Below the pieces are notes generated by a model. It had not been told where the DNA came from and ran no database searches. It saw only the letters and a program-made list of their open reading frames with translations. A DNA stretch of 41,981 nucleotides, taken from positions 646,509-688,489 of the forward strand of contig NW_003101658.1 of the NCBI RefSeq assembly GCF_000003855.2. The letters are read 5' to 3'. This document shows, one piece after another, positions 33,501-41,981 of this stretch; position 1 is the first letter of the stretch, and each line of letters starts with the position of its first letter. Source of the DNA: Blastomyces gilchristii SLH14081. Taxonomy: Eukaryota; Ascomycota; Eurotiomycetes; Onygenales; Ajellomycetaceae. The position numbers and the translations under genes are program-made.

Positions 33501-35639
33501 TATAAGATCACTTACAGATCTTACTAAGAAAGACTCAGTATTTCAATAATTAGTAAATACTGAAGCTGTATTTATACAGATAAAGAAGATATTCATTAAT
33601 ACTTCTTTACTAATAATATTTAATTCTGATTATAAGATAGTTATTGAAGCTGATTTCTCTGACTATATAATAGAAGAAGTGATATTATAATATAATAATG
33701 AAGATATTCTACAATTATATATCTTTATATCTAAGAAACTGAGTTCTGTTGAATATAATTATGAGATCTATAATAAGAAACTTCTTATAATTATACACTG
33801 TTTAGAAGAATAGAACTCTGAACTCTGAAGTATCTCTGAATTTGAGATAGTCATAGATTATAAGAATCTTAAATACTTTATAACTATCTATAAACTTACT
33901 AAATAATAGATACAATGATCTGAGTTCTTAAACTGTTTTTATTTTATAATATACTACTATTCTGATAGCTAGAACTCAATAACAGATGCTTTTTTATAAT
34001 AAGAGTAAGATATATTATCTGATGTAATAGATACTCACTGAATGAACTGAGAGCATCAGCTCTTGAATCTAAAGATACTAGTTAATTAAGATGAAACAGT
34101 TTATGACATTATATATACTTCTTCAGTTAGAACTGTTATTGATATCTTCACTTCTTCTACACTGAATAAACTGTGATATACAGTAGCTTAGATAAATGAA
34201 CTTCTTCAGATTCTCACTGAAGTAGTATATTAAAAAGTACTCTGATTTTCTTCAGAACTATGTATAAGAACTGATATCTCAGAATATTCAATCAATAATA
34301 ATAATACTCTATAATTCTGTGAATAATACTGAATCTCTCACTTCAAATTCTTATACACTCAGATAATACAAGAGATGCATAATTTATATATAACTGATTA
34401 TTCAGACTGTGAATAACTGTATAGAATGATCTCTCAAGAGTTCTACTAATTTAAGATATTAAATAGTATCAGATACTTTATCTGAAACTGTAATCACTAT
34501 TCTTCTATTATTTTATAAAAGAACTGTAGAAAAGATCTATTAAAATTACTTAATATTTCTAATAGAATCTGATGAGATGTAGTAATTGATCTTACTATTA
34601 ATCTATCTAAAAGTAAGAATTATAGAAACATTCTGATCATTGTGAATTAACTGAGTAAAGATATAATATTGAAATCTTTTAATAAGATAAATACTGAATA
34701 AGTTGCTGAAGCTTTTCTATAAAGTCTGTTCTATCAGATATATAAATTATTAAGATCTATAGTATTGAATTGAGATTATTAATTCATGAGCATTCTCTGA
34801 ATAAGAATCTGTCAAGTTCTCAAGATTATACATCATCTATCAACTGTCTATTATCTCAAGATTGATAATGTATCAGAATAAATAATTCAGACTGTGAAGA
34901 ATTATCTCTGTAAGTTCTGTAACTACTTATAAGATAATTGATATGATCTTCTTCTACATACAGAGATCACTATCAACAGTCAAGATGTTATTTTAATAGA
35001 TATAAGTCTGTTCTTTCTTACACATAAATATCATATAAAAGTGTTGAATCTTCTAGAGATTACACAGTTTATATCAGATCTCTGCAGTCTGATTCAGATT
35101 GCTGATAATATAGTAATGAAACTCTGAAATGTCTGTGATTGAGTAGAGGTCTTCATAATAACTGTGAAACAAGATCAAGAGAATTAAATCAATATTCACT
35201 GAGATCTCACTAAATAATATAAAATAGAAGATCTGATATAATTAAATCTTAAGAATATATGAATCACATATTCATCTCATACACTAGATTACTGTCATAT
35301 TAAGTATAAAGTGATAGAAGTTCTAGATAGTTATAACTACTGTCTTGACACATTATTAGAGATTTATAATGTATTTTATACAAGCTTGCTCTGCTGCACT
35401 ATCACTGATCTGTTTTCTTCTCAACTAACTTCTAACTGACAGTTATCAGACATCATAGAAGAAGATAATAAGCTTAAGTGAGAGATTGAGAATATTCTCA
35501 ATGAGAGATCTCATGACTGCAGCTGATAATATCTTATGAAATGAGTCAGTTATAATCAACTGATCTGAACTCTGAGTTCTATATTATCTGAAACAGCAGC
35601 TCTTGACTGATAAGAACTGCTTCTGAAAGAAGAGACTAA

Positions 35640-35948
35640 TATGATGAACTGTGTCTGATCAATTATATAGACTATTCTGTTACACTTCACAGATTTCAAT
35701 CACTTCATTCTTGAACACATACACTCTGATTCTCAGTCATTCTCAATCACTGATTCTCAGTCACTACAAACACGCATATATTCTCCCACCCCGAAGCTCC
35801 ACTGTGTATGCCATCACATACGCGTATAAATATTCATCTCAATCATCAATTCTTACACTTTCTCTTTCTTTTCTTCTCTAACATTTTTATCTTTGTTATA
35901 TAAGATCTATCAATATTATACCAATCTATTCAGTGTAGACCTCTTACA
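35640..35948 (+). repeat. Right LTR of copy A
   Basis: 309 bp, alignable to the left LTR without gaps by eye. The start is TATGATGAAC, a transition-altered form of TGTGGCGGGC; the end is CTCTTACA. Only about 4 CpGs remain. Confidence 0.92.
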
Positions 35949-36634
35949 GTTATAGAAAAATGTAAGAAATCTAACTTCTCATAGATTCTTTATCTCTATT
36001 TCTATCTCTTATATAATTAATAAAGTTAGCAGCTCTTAACTACACATAACTATATAGACTGAAGTTCATGACTACTATTTATAACTCAGCTTAAATACTA
36101 TTATATATTTAATCTCTATATTTTATCTTTCTACTATAAATACTTCTAGTAGTTATTAGTATATATTATATCAAGCTATAAATATTTGAATAATTATCTA
36201 TAAGTACTTATTCTTATATTTCAAGCTCTATCAGTCAGTAACTATCTATTATAACTGAAAGAACTAAAAACTTATATACTTTAATTTCTATAAACTCTAC
36301 TGTAGATACTCAGAAGTAGCTATCTAAATTATAAATAACTCTTATAAAAGAAGTCTTAGAGAACTTATTAATTACTTAGAAAATATTATTTTTTATATAT
36401 ATAACAGAGAAACTCTCTGAACTTATAAATAAATTAATTTTAATAAAGAATATTCTTAAGTATCTCTTATAAAATTAAGCTATTTTTCTATAAGAAATAC
36501 TTACTATCTATAAACACTTTTAAACTGAGTTTTTAAATATAATCTTCAGAGATATCTATAAATTAAAAAGAAACTTTCTTAAGCTATAATTACTTAAGAT
36601 TATCTACTGAATTATAATTTATAAAAGCTTTTAC
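35949..36634. other. AT-rich spacer between the two Gypsy copies
   Basis: The first five bases are the right GTTAT duplication. The remaining roughly 680 bp are AT-rich, have no CpG that I could find and no open frame of note. It may be another element worn past recognition. Confidence 0.5.
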
Positions 36635-36927
36635 TGTAGCAGGCTGCGTCTGATCATCATATAGACTATTTCTTTACACTTCATAGATTCCGCTTAAAGC
36701 TTCAATTCTCAGTCATTCTTGATCACTGATTCTCAGCTGAAAAACTCATGAAATTTCTATTATTCTGCTCTGAAGCTTCATTATATACATACTGCATATA
36801 TGTATAAATATTCACTCTGATTACTGATTCTCACACTTTCTCTTTCTTTTTCTTCTTTAATATTTTTTACTTTGTTATATAAGACCTATAAATATTATAC
36901 TGATCTATTCAGTGTAGATTTCTTATA
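36635..36927 (+). repeat. Left LTR of copy B
   Basis: About 293 bp matching the copy A LTR from its TG start to the CAGTGTAGATTTCTTATA end (A has CAGTGTAGGCCTCTTACA). It differs by transitions plus small indels in the middle. Confidence 0.88.
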
Positions 36928-39900
36928 CTTGAAAAACATTCATTATCTTCTTATTAGAAATGATTATTCATTAAGATGATATCTGAATACATAATAATAC
37001 ATAAGAAATAGAGAAATGATCAAACAGTTAAGCAGACACTGAGTTCTCAGATAGAAGCTTACTTATCAGTCACTCTGACTCTGTAACAAGATCTTACAAA
37101 GAGAATAAAATCTTACAAAGAGAATGTCAGTGAAAGATCTGAGAGTTCTGACACAGATATATGAGATATTCATACAATTACATACATCTAATGAACAATA
37201 CAGCTATGTTTACTGATAATATAAGAGAACTCTCAAATACAAGCATAGATGCAGTGTCACAGTCACTTTAAGTAATATTGAAATTACAACAGTAACAGAT
37301 AGCTGATATACATGTAACTCAATAACATCAATATAAAGAGATTCAGTGATTATCTCAATAAGAAACCTCTGTATAGACAATCTCAACACTGACAGAATTA
37401 AATATAAATATAATATAAACACTGAAGAAATACTTAAATACTTCTGTATATTTCAATACTTCTGATCTCACTCTCTACTTATTATAAAGATTGAAAATGC
37501 TTGTGAAACTAAGTGTAGATAAAGATGTCATCAGTTCACTAATTAATCAAGATTAATATATTAATAAATGATTGAAGAATTACATGAAACAGAAGTTTCA
37601 TTCATAGAGAAAAGCATATGAATCAGTGTTATAAACATCTGATAATATTATTAAATATCTTGATATTCTGTTCTGAGACACTGTCATGCAACAGAAAGTA
37701 TTAGATTAATTACAGAGTATCTGACAGAGAAATACTTCTCTTACAATATTTATTCCTGACTTCAACATCAAGATTCTAGAAGCAGGTGATCAATCTTGAG
37801 AGAACTGAATGAATATTAGTATACTTAAGAAGACATTAACTTTCAAACTCTTACAGACTCTTATAAGTGTAGATGAAGATCAGACTTATGAAGATTTCTG
37901 TATATAACTCTGAACATTGAATAACTGTCTTATCAAGCTCAAGAGTATACAGAACAGTGATAGAAGATATTACATCTCAGTCACTTATACATCTGCACTG
38001 AGAAATAACAACAATGATGCAGATGTCATGAACTGAGTAGACTTAAATATCTATATATAAGCAAGAGTCTCTGCTGTCTGAACAGGCTTTTAAGTTTCTG
38101 AGATGACTCTCAAAGAAGTCACTGATCAATGTCAACAAGAAGTGTGTATTAACTATAATTAATCAGAATACATTGCTTCTAACTGCTAATCAGCCTATGT
38201 ATCTTCTCACTCAAAGAATGAATCAATGTCTATTCATATTAATCACATTGTATTGAAGAAAGATTCAGAAGATAACTATGAGAATACTCTGATAAAACAG
38301 AGAAAAGATTAACTTCTGTTCAAATTCATAAACAGAAGCTTGAAGAGATCAGATAATAATAATTTGAAGAGAAAATAATAATGAATGTAATTCTTGTATC
38401 TACTGTAATCAATAACATGTATAATATAAAAGCTATGATAGACAGTGATCTATATTATTATATAATAATTAAATCTTCAGTTGTAAGATATTATAATCTT
38501 CAGTGTATTCTCTTATCAAAACTCTGACTTCTCACAGAATTTAATGACTTAAAAGATGTTTATATCTGTTACATGATAAAGTTGAATATAGATGTCAGAG
38601 AATATCAATATAAAGATATCTATATATATAAAGTTAATAATCTTGATTATATCTTATATTAGAACTTGTCTGACTATCTGAATAAGACATCTTATTAAAT
38701 ACTTAAAACAGAAGCTTAATATTCTCTAATAATGATAGAGTTCATAAAGATGATATTTATAAGACTATGAATCTGACACAGATCTCTGTTAATACCTATG
38801 AAATTCTCTGAAAAGAAAGTCACTGAAAAGATTACTAATAGCAGAATTATATAATAATCTATTTCATTAGTCTCACTGATATTAAGAAAGCTCTAGAGAA
38901 GTTATTCTATACTATAATAACAGATTTTCATACAAAACTCTCTTAATAATATTATGAATATCTAGATGTCTTCTGATAAGATAATATTACAAATATACTT
39001 CTCTTACAAGACTCAGAAGTAGATCACAGTATCAAGTTAGAAAAGAAGAATGATAAGAATCTTAAGTCATCATAAGACTCTCTTTATAATATATCTCAAG
39101 ATAAACTCCTTCTTCTTCAGAAGACACTCAATGATCTGTTAAATAAGAGATTTATATATATAAGTAACTCTTCTGCTGCAGCTTCTATTCTCTTTGTAAA
39201 GAAATCAGATAAAGAACTCTGATTCTGTGTAAACTATTAAGAATTGAACAGATTAATCAAGAAGAACTGCTATTCTTTATCTCTTATCAATGAAACTCTA
39301 GCTTGCATTGAACAAGCTCAAAAATTTATAAAACTAGATATTATCATCATGTTTTATAAAATCTGTATCACTGAAGAAGATGAATGACTTACAGCATTCT
39401 GAACATGTTATAGTCTCTTTAAATGAATAGTTATACTCTTTGAACTGATCAATGCTCTCAGTACATTTCAGAAGTATATTAACTGAGTACTCTGAGATTT
39501 TCTTGATAAATTTGTATCTGTATATCTTAATAACATTCTCATCTTCACTGATGAGTTCAGAAAAGAATATCAAGAACATGTATAAAGAGTATTATAATAA
39601 TTATGAGAAGCAGAACTATCAATAGATATTAATAAGTATGACTTTGAAGTCAAGAGTATTAAATATCTAGGTTTTATCATAGAAGCTGATAAGAAGATTT
39701 GAATGAATTCTGAGAAAGTCTCTGTTATTCTTGAATGAGAAGCTTCACATACTGTGAAAGATATATAAAGCTTCATCAGATTATCTACCTTCTATCAGTG
39801 ATTTATATAAAACTTCTCAGATATTATAAGATCACTTACAGAACTTATCAGAAAGAACTCAGTATTTCAGTGATCAGCAGACACTGAAGCTGTATTTATA

Positions 39901-40070
39901 CAGATAAAGAAGATGTTTATCAATACTTCTCTACTAATAATATTTAACTCGGATTATAAAACAGTTGTTGAAGCTGACTTCTCTAACTATATTACAGAGA
40001 AAGCTATATTGCAATATAATAATGAAAATATCTTATAATTATGTATCTTCATATCTAAGAAACTGAGTCT

Positions 40071-40078
40071 CACTGAAT
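40071..40078. repeat. 8-bp target-site duplication, left copy (CACTGAAT)
   Basis: CACTGAAT at 40,071-40,078 recurs at 40,585-40,592. Copy A, which lacks the insertion, has a single corresponding TGTTGAAT. Confidence 0.9.
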
Positions 40079-40584
40079 TAGACTGGCCGTCAGAATCATG
40101 AATTTCATGTTTGATCTCATTTAATCTGGTCTCATACATTTCTTGACATGAATCTCACTGAGACTAGTCATTAAAAAAACATGCAAAGTGACTATATATT
40201 AGATCTTAAAATGAAACCATGACTTGAAAAAAATGAGAAAGTAGTTTCATTTGATCTCATTTAGTCTCATTCTTGGCATAAAGTTACTATTTTTAGACAT
40301 TCTAAGGTTTTTTTTAGACTATTTTTAATTTTTTAAAAAGTAACGCTTTTTGATAACACTCAAATGAGATTTAAAGTCATTTAAAGCAATAAAAATAATT
40401 TAAATTGAGAAGTGAAAATCATGGTCTCATTTGGAAAATGTGATAAGAGTAGACAGTAAGTCTCACTGAAACAGTATGAGACTACTATCTAATATTAAAA
40501 CCGTGTAATGAGATCAGTCGAATTGATAATGAAACTATCAAAAAATCCGATCCTGGTCTCAGACACGGTCACACGATCAGTCTA
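40079..40584 (+). mobile_element. 506-bp hAT-like MITE (non-autonomous DNA transposon) inside copy B
   Basis: The insertion is defined by comparison with copy A, which is continuous at the same place. The left end reads TAGACTGGCCGT, and the right end read inward is TAGACTGATCGT, so the termini are inverted repeats differing by two transitions over 12 bp. The flanking 8-bp duplication CACTGAAT is perfect. An 8-bp duplication with short TIRs fits the hAT superfamily. No coding frame exists. The interior has about a dozen RTCTCA or TGAGAY motifs and a hairpin at 40,459-40,483 (AGTCTCACTG, AAA, then CAGTATGAGACT). Seven CpGs survive, unlike in the host element. Confidence 0.85.
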
Positions 40585-40984
40585 CACTGAATGCAACTAT
40601 GAGATCTATGATAAGAAACTTCTTGTAATTGTATACTATCTAGAAGAATGAGACTCTGAACTCTGAAATATCTCTGAATTTGAGATAATTACAGATTATA
40701 AGAATCTCAAGTATTTCATAACTATCTGTAAACTCACTGAATAACAGATGCAATGATCTGAGTTCTTAAGTCACTTTTATTTTATAATACACTATCATCT
40801 CAGCAGTCAGAACTTAATAGCAGATGTTCTCTTACAATGAGAGTAAGATATGCCTTCTGATGTAACAGATACTTATTGAATGAATCAAGAACATCAGCTT
40901 CTAGATCTGAAGATATTAGTTGATCAAGATAAAATAACTCATAACACTATATACACTTCTTCAATTAGAATACTTTCTCTCTGA

Positions 40985-41030
40985 ACTGTCACTAACACTG
41001 ACACTGACACTGACACTGATATTAATACTG
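40985..41030. repeat. ACTGAC hexamer tandem in copy B
   Basis: CTGACA-type hexamers repeat about four times here and are absent at the matching place in copy A (near 34,135), so this is a local expansion within the decayed element. Confidence 0.75.
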
Positions 41031-41749
41031 ATATCTCAACTTCTTCTGAATCTACACTGAATGAATTATGACATATAACAGCTCAAACTGATGAACTTCT
41101 TCAAGCACTTACTGAAGCAGTATATTAAGAAGCACTCTGATTTCTCCCAGAACTACATATAAGAACTGACATCTCAGAATGCTTAATTAATGACAATAAC
41201 ACTTTATAGTTCTGTGAATGATATTGAGTCTTTCACTCTGAACTCTTACACACTTGAATAATGCAAGAGATGCATGATTCACATATAATCAGTCACTCAG
41301 ATTATGAACAATTGTATCAAATGATCTCTTGAGAGTTCTACTGGCCTGAGATATTAAATAGTATCAGATGTTTTGTTTAAAACTGTAACTGTTATTCTTT
41401 CATTATCTTGTGAAAGAACTGTAGAAAAGATCTACTGAAATCACTTAATATCTCTGATAGAATCTGATAAGATGTAGTAATTAACTTTGCTGTTAATCTC
41501 TCTAAGAGTAAGAATTATAAGAATATTCTGATCATTGTGAACTGATTGAGCAAAGATGTAATATTGAAATCTTGTGATAAGATGAATACTGAACAAGTCA
41601 CTGAAGCTTTTCTATGAAGCTCATTCTATCAGATACATGAATTACTGAGATCTATAGTATCAGATTAAAACTGTCAATTCATGAATACTCTCTGAACAAG
41701 AATCTGTCAAGTTCTCAAGATTACACACTGTTTATCAACTGTCTATTAC

Positions 41750-41981
41750 TAGAGTGACCGTGTGACCGTGTCTGGGACCAGGACCAGATTTTTTGATAGT
41801 CTCATTACCAATTCAACTGATCTCATTACACGGTTTTAACATTAGATAGTAGTCTCATACTGTCTCAGTGAAACTTACTGTCTACTCTTGTCACATTTTT
41901 CAAATGAGATCATGATTTTCACTTCTCAATTTAAATTATTTCTATTACTCTAAATGACTTTTAAATCTCATCTAAGTGTGA
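41750..41981 (-). mobile_element. Second copy of the hAT-like MITE, inverted, cut by window end
   Basis: From TAGAGTGACCGTGTGACC to the window end, the sequence matches the reverse complement of the right 230 bp of the 40,079-40,584 element at roughly nine bases in ten by eye. It interrupts integrase sequence of copy B that is continuous in copy A (near 34,855). The preceding TCTATTAC (41,742-41,749) is the expected left half of an 8-bp duplication; the other half is outside the window. Confidence 0.85.

Larger units (their letters stand above)
30267..35948 (+). mobile_element. Copy A: full-length decayed Ty3/Gypsy chromovirus retrotransposon
   Basis: 5,682 bp bounded by two 309-bp LTRs and a perfect 5-bp duplication. 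Reading through stops gives the Gypsy order. A gag region (about 30,650-32,030) has a worn CCHC knuckle near 31,789-31,835. The protease retains AIIDS near 32,108. Reverse transcriptase covers about 32,700-33,260 with YLDN (from YLDD) near 33,198-33,210. RNase H covers about 33,620-33,990, integrase about 34,370-35,130, and a C-terminal chromodomain-like segment about 35,450-35,620. Integrase after reverse transcriptase identifies Ty3/Gypsy rather than Copia, and the chromodomain makes it a chromovirus. Every frame is broken by many stops and CpG is almost absent inside, so it cannot encode its own proteins. A purine-rich GAAAGAAGAGAC just before the right LTR is the likely polypurine tract. 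A primer-binding site could not be matched to a tRNA. Confidence 0.92.
36635..41981 (+). mobile_element. Copy B: second Gypsy chromovirus, cut by window end, carrying two nested insertions
   Basis: The left LTR-like sequence starts TGTAGCAGGCTGCGTC, matching copy A, and the interior follows copy A collinearly from gag through part of integrase. The reverse transcriptase segment is at about 39,020-39,580 and RNase H begins near 39,930. It is interrupted at 40,079-40,584 and again from 41,750 by a short DNA element. Stops occur throughout. It keeps more CpA and TpG than copy A and so is less worn. Local differences from copy A include a 20-odd-bp duplication near 37,090-37,118 and an ACTGAC expansion near 40,985-41,030. 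The right LTR lies outside the window. Confidence 0.9.

Noticed and set aside
31460..39776. Several 60-80 codon open frames inside the Gypsy copies
   Set aside because: They are stop-free intervals of decayed pol or LTR sequence or its antisense, not genes.

Overview
The window looks like nuclear DNA of a filamentous ascomycete. Short GT-AG introns of 59 to about 250 bp, the protein set (Mid1, Knr4/Smi1, PNRC/Edc-type, Zn2Cys6) and CT-rich leaders all fit Eurotiomycetes. A GC-balanced gene segment abutting an AT-rich, CpG-depleted block of decayed Gypsy elements recalls Onygenales, and especially Ajellomycetaceae such as Blastomyces or Emmonsia. The genus is inference.

Positions 1-29,400 carry housekeeping genes, well spaced and mostly in convergent or divergent pairs: the 3' part of an ES2/Bis1 spliceosome-associated protein (+), Mid1 calcium-channel subunit (-), Kin17 (+), a CorA/Alr-type Mg2+ transporter (-), signal peptidase subunit Spc1 (+), RING-box protein Rbx1 (-), a PNRC/Edc1-like decapping-activator candidate (+), Knr4/Smi1 (+) and the phosducin-like Plp1/TXNDC9 (-). 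The genes do not form one pathway. Exon structures were rebuilt by hand and close in frame. Between CorA and Spc1 lies a ruined same-strand pair: a Zn2Cys6 regulator with one zinc cysteine replaced and three apparent frameshifts, and an MFS drug-efflux-type transporter with a stop and frameshifts. It may be the relic of a small efflux or metabolite locus.

Positions 20,623-24,259 and 26,049-28,156 are long intergenic stretches rich in homopolymers and microsatellites, including a peculiar poly-C patch at 22.2-22.5 kb.

From about 29.4 kb to the end the base composition collapses to AT-rich. Two related Ty3/Gypsy chromovirus copies lie head to tail. Copy A (30,267-35,948) has 309-bp LTRs and a perfect 5-bp target duplication, GTTAT. 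Copy B starts at 36,635 and leaves the window. Gag, protease, reverse transcriptase, RNase H, integrase and chromodomain remain recognisable, but every frame is full of stops and CpG is almost absent. Copy B was invaded twice by a short element that I do not recognise: a 506-bp non-autonomous DNA transposon (40,079-40,584) with TAGACTG termini, a perfect 8-bp target duplication and many RTCTCA/TGAGAY motifs, and an inverted second copy starting at 41,750. A terminal relic lies at 29,474. This hAT-like MITE family, younger than the decay of its host, is the most interesting object here.
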